Assembly: GCF_004570325.1 (NCBI RefSeq)
Contig: NZ_SPQO01000037.1
Coordinates: 1 to 45,299 of the forward strand
Length of the DNA stretch: 45,299 nt
Reading direction: 5' to 3'
Source of the DNA: Mycobacterium sp. PS03-16
GTDB taxonomy: Bacteria > Actinomycetota > Actinomycetes > Mycobacteriales > Mycobacteriaceae
Position numbers and translations under genes: made by a program. Below, piece by piece: positions 34,360 to 43,924 of this stretch. The notes under the pieces were generated by a model, which was given only the letters and a program-made list of their open reading frames with translations, made no database searches and was not told where the DNA came from. Positions within the stretch are counted from its first letter, which is position 1, and every line of letters starts with the position of its first letter.

Positions 34360-34629
34360 ATGCAGCTCAAGAAAATCGGAATCACGGCCACACTGGCCGG
34401 TGCCCTGGGCGCCGCGGCACTCGGATTGGGCGCGGGCACGGCGCAGGCGGACGACCTGTGGGTGCCGGTGCCGGTGATCCCGGACGTCGATGTGCACCTG
34501 GGCGTACCGCCCGGCCACGTCGGGCATGTCGTCGGCCTGCCGCCGGGGCAGGCCAAGAAGTTCGTGGGCAATGTGCCCCCGGGCCACTGGAAGTCCATTG
34601 ACGTGGTGCCGGACATCTGGGGTCGCTGA
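34360..34629 (+). CDS. small secreted protein with PPG-type repeats
   Basis: An 89-residue protein with a clean signal peptide (LKKIGITATLAGALGAAALG, cleavage after AQA). The 50-residue mature part has three related units: VPPGHVGHVVG, LPPGQAKKFVG and VPPGHWKSIDV. The ATG at 34360 is preceded by AGAGAGGA. A different-frame ATG at 34352 gives no sensible protein. Function is not known; small exported proteins of this composition are common in mycobacteria. A long imperfect inverted repeat lies just after the stop. Confidence 0.75.
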   Translation: MQLKKIGITATLAGALGAAALGLGAGTAQADDLWVPVPVIPDVDVHLGVPPGHVGHVVGLPPGQAKKFVGNVPPGHWKSIDVVPDIWGR

Positions 34630-34637
34630 TCCGTCTC

Positions 34638-34703
34638 GCGCCGACACTGAGGTCGTGCAGGTGTCTGAGCACGTTTCGCCTGCACAACCTCAGTTTCGGC
34701 CGC
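34638..34703. terminator. imperfect long inverted repeat (hairpin or repeat element)
   Basis: Left arm 34646-34661 (ACTGAGGTCGTGCAGG) and right arm 34679-34694 pair with one mismatch, and similarity continues outward to 34638 and 34703 (GCGCCGACACTGAGG against GCGGCCGAAACTGAGG). The loop is about 13-17 bases. No strong T-tract follows, so it could be a mycobacterial-type terminator between the small secreted gene and the Rv0320-like gene, or a copy of a dispersed palindromic repeat. The structure is seen directly; its role is inferred. Confidence 0.5.
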
Positions 34704-34741
34704 CGGCCGTGGCGTCTCCGTCACCGGACCGTGATCGTTTC

Positions 34742-34771
34742 GTGACAATTGACCATAAGTACCCGTATGCT
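34742..34771 (+). promoter_or_regulatory. candidate leaderless promoter of the Rv0320-like gene
   Basis: GTGACA (34742-34747) and TATGCT (34766-34771) are spaced by 18 bp, and the -10 ends 8 bases before the GTG at 34780. Transcription would start at or next to the start codon, giving a leaderless mRNA. No Shine-Dalgarno is present, in agreement. Confidence 0.45.
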
Positions 34772-34779
34772 GCTGTGTC

Positions 34780-35475
34780 GTGGGTAGGCATTCGATAGCC
34801 ACCGAGCGACGCCGCCGGTCGTCGTCGCTCGTGCTGGCCGCGCTTGCCGCACCGGCCGCGGTGGTCCTGGCCGCCGGCGCCGACGTGCACCGCGACGCCG
34901 ATACCGACGAGCTCGTTCCCGTCGCGGCACCCGTTGCGCCGCCGGTCGTCGAAGAGGCGCCGCCGTGCTGCCTCGAGATCATGCCGGCTTCGCGCGCCAG
35001 TGCCCGCGCCGACCTCAACGTCGCGTCCGGCCAGTTAGTGTCCGTGGCGAACTGGCGCGCTGCCGCGCCGAGCCCGGTTCACCAGGCGCTGCCCGCCGGT
35101 ATCGCCCCGGAGCGGGGACTCCAGGTCAAGACCATCCTCACCGCCCGCAACATCAGCGTCGTGTTCCCCGAGATCCAGCAGATCGGCGGCGTCCGTGCCG
35201 ATCCGCTGCGGTGGCACCCCAACGGTCTCGCGCTCGACGTGATGATCCCGAATCCGAACAGCGCCGCCGGCATCGCGCTGGGCAACCAGATCGTCGCCTA
35301 CGTGCTCAAGAACGCGGAGCGGTTCGGCATGCAGGACGCGATCTGGCGCGGGGTGTACTACACACCCAACGGGGCCCGTGCCACCGGCGGCGGCGTCTCC
35401 GACCACGGTGACCACGTCCACATCACCACCACCGGCGGCGGTTATCCGTCCGGTGACGAGGTCTACTTCCGCTGA
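34780..35475 (+). CDS. exported M15-like putative metallopeptidase (Rv0320-like)
   Basis: A 231-residue protein with an N-terminal basic stretch (ATERRRRSSS), a hydrophobic signal or anchor segment (LVLAALAAPAAVVLAAGADV) and a variable region of about 60 residues. The C-terminal 130 residues contain RWHPNGLALDVMIPN (His146-x6-Asp153) and SDHGDHVHITT (His212, His214). H-x2-G-x-A-x-D plus H-x-H matches the zinc site of M15/VanY-type D,D-carboxypeptidases, so a peptidoglycan role is suggested, though the general-base Glu is not obvious. The location fits Rv0320. The GTG start is supported by the promoter just upstream. Confidence 0.75.
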   Translation: MGRHSIATERRRRSSSLVLAALAAPAAVVLAAGADVHRDADTDELVPVAAPVAPPVVEEAPPCCLEIMPASRASARADLNVASGQLVSVANWRAAAPSPVHQALPAGIAPERGLQVKTILTARNISVVFPEIQQIGGVRADPLRWHPNGLALDVMIPNPNSAAGIALGNQIVAYVLKNAERFGMQDAIWRGVYYTPNGARATGGGVSDHGDHVHITTTGGGYPSGDEVYFR

Positions 35476-35655
35476 CCCCGCGGCCCGGCGTGGCAAATTG
35501 ACGTAGCCGCCGATCGTTCGCCACCATAAGTCTGCTAACACCTCGCCCTTCGACGGCGACGTACTGGCTGGTGCGTGTTTGCGCTCTCAAGGGACGCCGC
35601 CGCACCGATCACGCCCCGCGGACGTCGGGAGCGGTTGTCTACGAGGGGGAATCGG

Positions 35656-37905
35656 ATGGGTGCAGCGGCCTACGTGGGTCGAGTCGGCAGTCTGGCCGTG
35701 GCGCTGGGCGTCGGTGCCGCGGTGGTCACCGGACACGGTGTGGCCTGGGCCGAGACGGGCGCGGGATCGCCGTCGGGTGGGTCGTCATCGGAGTCGTCCG
35801 CGAACACCGGTCCGGCTGCCGACCGCGAGGCGGGCGCACCGTCGGCGGGGACCGCGGACTCGGCCGGCGATGTGGGCACCGATGACACCGACGAGGCCCA
35901 GCCCGCGGACGAGGTCGAGGACGCCGACGAGGTCGAGCCCGCGGACGATGAGGACGACGTCGAGGAAGAACCTGTCGCCGAAGAGCCCGTCGACGAGGAG
36001 CCGACCGCCGGAGAGCCCGTCGCCGAGGAGCCCGGGCAGCCCGTCGACCAGGCGCCCTCCGACGAGCAGCCCGGCGACGTGGCCGAGCCGGCCACGCTGC
36101 CGGTGACCACGACGCCGGATCGCACGGACGACCACGAGCCCGAGCCCACCGAAGCCGCTGAGCCCACCGTCCCTGCGGTCACTGACGAGGATGAGGTGGG
36201 CACGATCGTCGACGGTGACGTCGGCCCCGTCGCCGACACCCCGAGGCCCGTCGAGGATGACGCCGAGCCGCCGACGGTGCGGCGTGCGCTCGCCGGCTCC
36301 GACTCCGGCAGCGACGACACCGACGCGATCGCCGTGGCGGCCGCCTCCATTCCCGAGGCGCCGGCGCGGCCGACCGTGCAGACGCTGGTGTCGGGCCTCC
36401 TCGCGGCGGTCGGCCTGGGGCCGCTGGCCTCCGGTATGCCCGGGACGCCGGCCGCGCCGCCGGCCCTGTGGACGCTGCTGGCCGCGGCACGCCGCGAATT
36501 CGACCGCATGGTGACCGGGCTGACCCGGCTGGTGCAGACCGGCAACCCCGCCCCCGTCGCCGCGCCGGTGCTGGAACCGCAGGCGGCGTCGGTGGTGCCG
36601 GCCGCGGCCGTCACCGTCGACGACCTCACCGATGTCACGCAGTCCAACGGATGGGTCACCGGCCCCGGGCCGATCAACTACACCGACGCCCGCTTCTACA
36701 TCAACGGCACCGACCTCGGCATCATGTGGGACAACGGCCTGGGTGGTACGCAGCGGCAGGTGCTGATCGCATTCGGCGATACGTTCAGCGCGCCGGGCAT
36801 GACCGGGCTGTGGCGCAACAACGTGCTGTTCCGCAGCATCGACGCCGCGCTCGGCGATGGCCTCGAAGTGCTGGCGCCGCAGGCGGGCAACCCCTTCGCC
36901 GGCTCGCCCGGATACATCGAGAACGGGCGGTTCATCTCGAAGCAGATCGTGCGCGGAATCCCCGGCACCATCGGTCTTTTCGGCATCCCGTCGTTCTTCG
37001 GCAGTGAGGTGACGATCATCCCGACCGCCGGGGTGTCGGTGCCCTACGACAATGAACTCGGTGCGCGGCAGTACATGAACGTCATGTCGGTGCGGAACTG
37101 GGGCCCGGCGGGGATGTGGACCACGAACTACTCGGCGATCGCGTACTCCGACGACAACGGTGAGACGTGGAAGATCGAGGAGGACACGATCCGCTCGGCC
37201 GGTTTCCTGCGGACGTTCGGGCACTCGTTCATCTCGGGTAACGAGAATTTCCAGATGGGCGCGTTCGTGCGCGGGGTGACCCTCGACGAGAACGGCGAGG
37301 AGGCCTACGACGGCTACGTGTACTCCTACGGCACCCCGGCGGGCCGCTTCGGCCCGGCCTACGTCTCGCGGGTGGCCGAGGGCGACGTGCTGAACCTGAG
37401 CCGCTACGAATACTGGAACGGGTCGGACTGGGTGCAGGGCCGGCCGTCGGCGGCGCGGCCGATCTTCGGTCAGGCCGGTGGCAGTGGGTTCCTCGGCGAG
37501 ATCATCCGCTTCGCCGACAACCTCGGCCTGATCAGCCTCGCCAACAATGTGCTGGGCCTGTTCGGGATTCCGGTGATCATCCCGCGCGGCGATGTCAGCG
37601 AGATGTCGGTGCAGTACAACGAGTACCTCGGCAAATACGTGGTGATGTACACCGAGCCGTCGGGACGCGTGGTGATGCGCACGTCGGACACCCCGCAGGG
37701 CGGATGGTCGAGCCCGATCACGGTCGCGACGTCGGCCGACTACCCGCAGCTCTACGCGCCGATGATCCACCCGTGGTCCGGTACCGATCAGGCGGAGGGG
37801 GAGCCGTACTACCTGTACTGGAACCTCTCGCAGTGGGGCCCGTACAACGTGCGGCTGATGCAGACCGACCTGCGTCCACTGCTCGGACAGTCGGTGCAGG
37901 TGTAG
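35656..37905 (+). CDS. secreted DUF4185 (GH183-type) protein with acidic N-terminal region, copy 2
   Basis: A 749-residue paralogue of the protein at 29955. The signal peptide is nearly identical (VGRVGSLAVALGVGAAVVTG, cleavage near AWA|ET). The acidic region is longer and has E-P-V-x-E-E-P and D-E-V-E-x-A-D repeats to about residue 205. The DUF4185 domain runs from about 335, with Asp353 (GTDLG) and Asp375 (FGDTFS), and has an insertion near 610-650 (FLGEIIRFADNLGLISLANN) not present in copy 1. A secreted glycan-active role is inferred, as for copy 1. The ATG is preceded by GAGGGGGA. A hairpin with a short T-tract follows the stop. Confidence 0.88.
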   Translation: MGAAAYVGRVGSLAVALGVGAAVVTGHGVAWAETGAGSPSGGSSSESSANTGPAADREAGAPSAGTADSAGDVGTDDTDEAQPADEVEDADEVEPADDEDDVEEEPVAEEPVDEEPTAGEPVAEEPGQPVDQAPSDEQPGDVAEPATLPVTTTPDRTDDHEPEPTEAAEPTVPAVTDEDEVGTIVDGDVGPVADTPRPVEDDAEPPTVRRALAGSDSGSDDTDAIAVAAASIPEAPARPTVQTLVSGLLAAVGLGPLASGMPGTPAAPPALWTLLAAARREFDRMVTGLTRLVQTGNPAPVAAPVLEPQAASVVPAAAVTVDDLTDVTQSNGWVTGPGPINYTDARFYINGTDLGIMWDNGLGGTQRQVLIAFGDTFSAPGMTGLWRNNVLFRSIDAALGDGLEVLAPQAGNPFAGSPGYIENGRFISKQIVRGIPGTIGLFGIPSFFGSEVTIIPTAGVSVPYDNELGARQYMNVMSVRNWGPAGMWTTNYSAIAYSDDNGETWKIEEDTIRSAGFLRTFGHSFISGNENFQMGAFVRGVTLDENGEEAYDGYVYSYGTPAGRFGPAYVSRVAEGDVLNLSRYEYWNGSDWVQGRPSAARPIFGQAGGSGFLGEIIRFADNLGLISLANNVLGLFGIPVIIPRGDVSEMSVQYNEYLGKYVVMYTEPSGRVVMRTSDTPQGGWSSPITVATSADYPQLYAPMIHPWSGTDQAEGEPYYLYWNLSQWGPYNVRLMQTDLRPLLGQSVQV

Positions 37906-37907
37906 GC

Positions 37908-37929
37908 GCTCACCCGCCGTTGAGCTTTT
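37908..37929 (+). terminator. possible intrinsic terminator after the second DUF4185 gene
   Basis: Arms GCTCA (37908-37912) and TGAGC (37921-37925) with an 8-base loop are followed by TTTT, 3 bases after the stop codon. The stem is short but position and T-tract fit a weak rho-independent terminator. Confidence 0.35.
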
Positions 37930-38190
37930 CCACTGGTACTGAGTCCACGCGGCCGCCGGCAGGTGAGGTCGAGTGACCCACCGGGCGGCGGTCGACGTAT
38001 CCGCTGCCGCTGCTGACTCAGCAATGGACGTCGAACGAGGCGAAGGCGATCGAGGACGCCGAGCTGCGGCCGATTGTTGAATCGGCATACAACCGGCCAC
38101 ATGGGGGTGCCAACTTCTCCAACGAAAGGCATCGGCGCGTTTGGCACCCGAAACGGCGTCCATCCCGTCTACGGTCTGAGGGTGCCATCT
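37930..38190. other. intergenic region before the GH16 gene
   Basis: About 260 bases hold no complete gene. From 37998 a plus-strand frame reads YPLPLLTQQWTSNEAKAIED and further without stops, but with no start codon after the TGA at 37974, so it may be a gene remnant or chance. A promoter for the GH16 gene should lie here; none was convincing. Confidence 0.4.
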
Positions 38191-39072
38191 ATGGACCGTC
38201 GCAGCGCAATGATGATGTTCGGGGTCGGTGTGGCGGCTGCCGCACTGCCCCTTCCGAAGGCCGGAGCTCAGCCGGTGATCGGCGATGCCCCGCCCGGGCC
38301 GCCGCCCGGACCGGGTGAGCTGGGACTTCCCCCGGCCGCCGCGCAGCCCGCACCCGGCCTGCTGTTCGCCGACGAGTTCAACGGGCCGGCGGGTGCGCCG
38401 CCGGATCCCGGGTCCTGGTACATCGTCCCGGCGCGGGAGACCATCCGGAACCCCGTCGAATGGGACAAGCCCTTCAACATGGGGCGCTATGTCACCGACC
38501 AGGAGCACGTCTTCCAGGATGGGATGGGCAACCTGGTCATCCGGGCCACCCGCGGTCCGGGCGCGAACATCCAGGAGAAGTACGCCAGCGCGAAGATCAT
38601 CGGCAACTGGCGCGGCGGCGTGGGGACGACATGGGAAGCCCGCATGAAGCTCAACTGTCTGACCGACGGTGCGTGGCCGGCGTTCTGGTTGATCAACGAC
38701 AGTCCCGTGCGCGGCGGCGAAGTGGACATCGTGGAGTGGTACGGCAACCGGGACTGGCCGTCGGGCAGCACCGTGCACGCACGGTTGGACGGCACTCAGT
38801 TCGTGACCCACAAACACCCGGTCGACGGCGACTGGCACACCTGGCGGATGACCTGGCAGCCGAGCGGCATGTACTTCTGGAAGGACTACTACCCCGGTAT
38901 GGAGCCGTTCTTCACGGCGCCGGCGAGCGCACTGCCGGAGTGGCCGTTCAACGATCCCGGATACACGATGGCGCCGGTCTTCAACATCGCCGTCGGCGGC
39001 TCCGGCGGCCGCGAGCCGGCCGGAGGCAACTACCCGGCGGAAATGCTCGTCGACTGGATCCGGGTCTTCTAG
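38191..39072 (+). CDS. secreted GH16 family glucanase-like protein (Rv0315-like)
   Basis: A 293-residue exported protein. The N-terminus MDRRSAMMMFGVGVAAAALP has a twin-arginine-like RR followed by a hydrophobic stretch, suggesting Tat export. The catalytic domain from about residue 55 (LLFADEFNGPAG) has the GH16 signature GEVDIVEWYG (E-x-D-x-x-E), with the first Glu as nucleophile and the last as acid/base, and ends MLVDWIRVF. GH16 enzymes cut beta-1,3- or mixed glucans; Rv0315 is annotated as a beta-1,3-glucanase of 294 residues. A GTG at 38182 in frame is an alternative start. The next gene starts 3 bp after the stop. Confidence 0.9.
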   Translation: MDRRSAMMMFGVGVAAAALPLPKAGAQPVIGDAPPGPPPGPGELGLPPAAAQPAPGLLFADEFNGPAGAPPDPGSWYIVPARETIRNPVEWDKPFNMGRYVTDQEHVFQDGMGNLVIRATRGPGANIQEKYASAKIIGNWRGGVGTTWEARMKLNCLTDGAWPAFWLINDSPVRGGEVDIVEWYGNRDWPSGSTVHARLDGTQFVTHKHPVDGDWHTWRMTWQPSGMYFWKDYYPGMEPFFTAPASALPEWPFNDPGYTMAPVFNIAVGGSGGREPAGGNYPAEMLVDWIRVF

Positions 39073-39075
39073 GCC

Positions 39076-39522
39076 ATGTCCAACATCGGCCCCCCGGACG
39101 ACCGCGGCTACTACTCTGACTCTCCGGGGGGCTATGGCGGCCGGCGCCCACCGCCCGGTCCGCCACCGGAGGAGCGCGTGCCGTGGTACCGGACGCCGGC
39201 GGCGATGTTCGCCGCGGGGGCGCTGGCGATGCTGCTCCTGGCATTGCTGGTGTGGGCCGTTTTCGGTTCGTCGTCGGGCGGGACGGAGGACGCTCCGACG
39301 ACCACACTGACCCCGATCACCCCAACGGCGACGACGGCACCGGCGACGACTCAGGCGCCGACCGAGACCGAGACCTCGACGGTGACGATCACCGAGACCA
39401 GTACACCGCCGACCACGACGGTCGAACCGAGCACCTCGACCAGTGTCGTCACGAGCACGACCACCAGCACCACGATCAGCACGTCGACGGTGACAGTGAC
39501 CGCGCCGCCGCCGGCGCCGTAG
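39076..39522 (+). CDS. membrane-anchored Thr-rich protein
   Basis: A 148-residue protein with a Gly/Pro/Tyr-rich cytoplasmic N-terminus (to about 38), one membrane helix (TPAAMFAAGALAMLLLALLV, about 40-62) and an outer tail of about 85 residues that is nearly half threonine, with Ser, Val and Pro. The positive charge before the helix (EERVPWYR) predicts N-in topology. It is similar in design to the tail part of the Hsp70-like protein at 22323, without the actin-like domain. Such Thr-rich tails are often O-mannosylated in mycobacteria; that is inference. It is placed 3 bp after the GH16 gene and is probably co-transcribed with it. Confidence 0.75.
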   Translation: MSNIGPPDDRGYYSDSPGGYGGRRPPPGPPPEERVPWYRTPAAMFAAGALAMLLLALLVWAVFGSSSGGTEDAPTTTLTPITPTATTAPATTQAPTETETSTVTITETSTPPTTTVEPSTSTSVVTSTTTSTTISTSTVTVTAPPPAP

Positions 39523-39544
39523 GAGCCCGGAAGGGACGACAGGC

Positions 39545-40054
39545 GTGGAAGCACAGTCACCGACCGCCCGGCTGGTCGCGACGCCGGCGGGCTACGACCT
39601 CACGTTCACGCGCACCTTTCACGCCTGTCCCGACGACGTCTGGGCGAGCGTGACCGACCCCGAACGGACCGCGCAGTGGTTCGGGACCTGGCGGGGCGAG
39701 GGCGCGATCGGGGCGACCATCGAGGTGCAGATGGCGTTCGAGGAGGGGACGCCGTGGTGTGAGATGCGGATCGACGCCTGCGACCCGCCGCGGCATCTGG
39801 CGCTGACGATGACTGACGACATGGGTGAATGGCGTCTGGCGCTGGTGGTCGAGCCGTCCGGCGACGCCACCGAACTGCGGCTGACCCAACGGCTGACCGA
39901 CCTGGACGGGGTGGGCGAGGTCGGCCCCGGCTGGGAGTACTACCTCGACAACCTGGTGGCGGCGCGGGATCAGGCGCCGCTGCCGGACTTCGGTGACTAC
40001 TTCCCGTCGATGAAGCCCTACTTCGAGGCGCTCACGCCGAGTGGCCGGTTATGA
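39545..40054 (+). CDS. SRPBCC (AHSA1-like) domain protein
   Basis: A 169-residue START-like protein. LTFTRTFHACPDDVWASVTDPERTAQW is the typical opening, then EVQMAFEEGTPWCEMRIDACDP, and GWEYYLDNLVAA near the end. There is no signal or membrane segment. The ligand is unknown. The GTG at 39545 follows a GGAAGGGA stretch. It lies 22 bp after the Thr-rich protein gene. Confidence 0.82.
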   Translation: MEAQSPTARLVATPAGYDLTFTRTFHACPDDVWASVTDPERTAQWFGTWRGEGAIGATIEVQMAFEEGTPWCEMRIDACDPPRHLALTMTDDMGEWRLALVVEPSGDATELRLTQRLTDLDGVGEVGPGWEYYLDNLVAARDQAPLPDFGDYFPSMKPYFEALTPSGRL

Positions 40055-40201
40055 CACGCACAACGCGCTGAAGCGCGCGATAAGTGGCCGCTCGACGGCC
40101 GATGGGTCCCGCGCACACTCAATCGCCGGTGCGCACGATCGTCTCGTCTAGATCACCGCTGACGGCACTGGATACAGCGCCGGAATCCCACGACGGGGTT
40201 C

Positions 40202-40215
40202 CCTGGGCACCCAGG
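40202..40215. repeat. 14-bp palindromic repeat upstream of tetR
   Basis: CCTGGG and CCCAGG face each other over the 2-base spacer CA, 3 bases before the AT-rich dyad at 40218. It may be a second regulator site. Confidence 0.3.
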
Positions 40216-40217
40216 AT

Positions 40218-40237
40218 TATGTAGGGTGATATACATA
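40218..40237. promoter_or_regulatory. operator-like palindrome upstream of tetR
   Basis: TATGTA and TACATA form an inverted repeat around an 8-base spacer (GGGTGATA), 17 bases before the regulator's GTG. A dyad of about 20 bp just upstream of a TetR gene is the usual autoregulatory operator. It is AT-rich in GC-rich surroundings. A GGAGGG ribosome site follows at 40242-40247. Confidence 0.6.
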
Positions 40238-40253
40238 GGGCGGAGGGAGTCAC

Positions 40254-40852
40254 GTGGTGACGAGTCCACGTGAGCGGATGGTCGTGTCAGCCGCGCTGCT
40301 GATCCGCGAACGCGGCGCGCACCCGACGGCGATCGCCGACGTCCTCGAGCACAGCGGGGCGCCTCGGGGATCGGCCTATCACTACTTCCCCGGGGGTCGC
40401 ACGCAGCTGCTCTGCGAAGCCGTCGACTACGCCGCGGAGTTCATGGCCAAGCGGCTCGCGGACGCGCCGTCCAGCCTCGAGGTCCTCGACGGACTGTTCG
40501 ACGGATACAAGAAGCAGTTGCAGCGCAGCGACTTCCGTGCCGGATGCCCGGTGGTCGCCGTCGCCGTCGAATCAGGCGACCCAGCCAAACCTGAGCAGTC
40601 GAGCGCCGTGATCGACCGTGCTGCGGCGGCGTTCGCCCGCTGGCGCGACGTGATCGAGCAGCGCTTGATCGCCGACGGGGTCGGTGAAGACCAGGCCGCG
40701 GCGCTGGCGATGCTGGTCCTGACCTCTTTCGAGGGTGCCATCGTCGTCGCCCGCGCTGCGCGTGATCTCGAGCCGCTCCATCTTGTTCAGGCACAACTGC
40801 GTTTGCTGATTGGCGCCCAGATCCGCCCAGCCACAGGAAAGCGAGCATCGCG

Positions 40853-40856
<4 letters not shown>
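40254..40856 (+). CDS. TetR-family transcriptional regulator
   Basis: A 200-residue regulator with an N-terminal helix-turn-helix: RERMVVSAALLIRERGAHPT, AIADVLEHSGAPRGSAYHYFPGG, then KRLADAP and an all-helical ligand domain (about 55-190) of the LmrA/YxaF-like type with the phrase GCPVVAVAVES. The start may be the GTG at 40254 or the next codon, also GTG. An operator-like dyad lies just upstream. Its TGA overlaps the ATG of the molybdopterin oxidoreductase (ATGA), so the two form an operon and the regulator probably controls that enzyme in response to its substrate. Confidence 0.9.
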
Positions 40857-43120
<2,264 letters not shown>

Positions 43121-43219
43121 GTGTGACACTCAGACGCGTTGCCGGACCGGCGTAGCTGACGAGGGACCGAGCGCCTCGCCGAGGGGGCTATGGTGCGGAA
43201 GGCGCCGGTAGAGCATGAG

Positions 43220-43290
43220 AGCCGATGACGGGAATCGAACCCGCGTATTCAGCTTGGGAAGCTGATGTTCTGCCATTGAACTACATCGGC
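43220..43290 (-). tRNA. tRNA-Gly (anticodon CCC)
   Basis: The minus strand reads a 71-nt cloverleaf: acceptor GCCGATG pairing with CATCGGC, D-stem GTTC/GAAC, anticodon stem TCAGC/GCTGA around loop TTCCCAA (anticodon CCC, decoding GGG), a 4-base variable loop, and T-arm GCGGG/CCCGT with loop TTCGATT. The discriminator is T, and CCA is not encoded. It sits between the oxidoreductase and dcd, on the opposite strand to both. A tRNA-Gly next to dcd is also what I recall in M. tuberculosis. No integrase or duplicated end is present, so it is not an occupied attachment site. Confidence 0.95.
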
Positions 43291-43338
43291 GCGGCCAGCC
43301 TGCGCTGGTGACTACGCAGGTTAGCATCCGGCAGCCGA

Positions 43339-43344
43339 TACGCT
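43339..43344 (+). promoter_or_regulatory. -10-like hexamer of a leaderless dcd promoter
   Basis: TACGCT fits TANNNT and ends 7 bases before the dcd GTG at 43352, predicting transcription from the start codon itself. There is no ribosome site, in agreement. No clear -35 was found. Confidence 0.4.
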
Positions 43345-43351
43345 CATCCGC

Positions 43352-43924
43352 GTGCTGCTCTCCGATCGAGACATCCGCGCCGAGATCGCCGCGGGACGGC
43401 TGGGGCTCGACCCGTTCGACGACTCGCTGGTGCAGCCGTCGAGCATCGACGTCCGCCTGGACTCGCTGTTCCGGGTCTTCAACAACACCCGCTACACCCA
43501 CATCGACCCCGCGCAGCGTCAGGACGACTTGACCAGCCTGGTCGAGCCGAAGCCGGGGGAGCCGTTCGTGCTGCATCCCGGTGAGTTCGTGCTCGGTTCG
43601 ACCTTGGAGCTGTGCACGCTGCCGGAGGATCTGGCCGGCCGCCTGGAGGGCAAGTCGTCGCTGGGCCGCCTCGGCCTCTTGACCCACTCGACCGCCGGGT
43701 TCATCGACCCCGGCTTCTCCGGTCACATCACGCTCGAGCTGTCCAATGTCGCCAACCTGCCGATCACGCTGTGGCCGGGGATGAAGATCGGCCAGCTGTG
43801 CCTGCTGCGCCTGACCAGCCCGGCCGAACACCCCTACGGCAGCGCCCAGGCGGGTTCGAAGTACCAGGGTCAGCGCGGACCCACCCCGTCGCGCTCGTAC
43901 CAGAATTTCATCAAACTGAGCTGA
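43352..43924 (+). CDS. dcd: dCTP deaminase (bifunctional dCTP deaminase/dUTPase type)
   Basis: A 190-residue homotrimeric enzyme of pyrimidine nucleotide metabolism. It starts MLLSDRDIRAEIAAGRL and has GKSSLGRLGLLTHSTAGFID and HITLELSNVAN, with Ser102, Arg106 and Glu129 in the positions used for deamination. In M. tuberculosis the same-length protein turns dCTP straight into dUMP, deaminating and hydrolysing; the near-identical sequence pattern suggests the same here. The C-terminal GSKYQGQRGPTPSRSYQNF closes over the active site. The GTG start fits a leaderless transcript. Confidence 0.95.
   Translation: MLLSDRDIRAEIAAGRLGLDPFDDSLVQPSSIDVRLDSLFRVFNNTRYTHIDPAQRQDDLTSLVEPKPGEPFVLHPGEFVLGSTLELCTLPEDLAGRLEGKSSLGRLGLLTHSTAGFIDPGFSGHITLELSNVANLPITLWPGMKIGQLCLLRLTSPAEHPYGSAQAGSKYQGQRGPTPSRSYQNFIKLS

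Noticed and set aside
35860..36060. Acid-rich coding repeats in the second DUF4185 gene as a CRISPR or tandem DNA repeat.
   Set aside because: Repeats are irregular in the DNA and reflect an amino-acid bias (Glu, Pro, Val), not an array with constant spacing.
35785..38838. A 1017-residue minus-strand open frame opposite the second DUF4185 gene and GH16 gene.
   Set aside because: The composition is Arg/His/Gly-rich and without recognisable motifs. The plus strand has signal peptides, domains and ribosome sites.
43220..43290. tRNA-Gly as an attachment site of an integrated element.
   Set aside because: No integrase gene or duplicated tRNA end was seen in the window, and the flanking gene (dcd) is a core neighbour.
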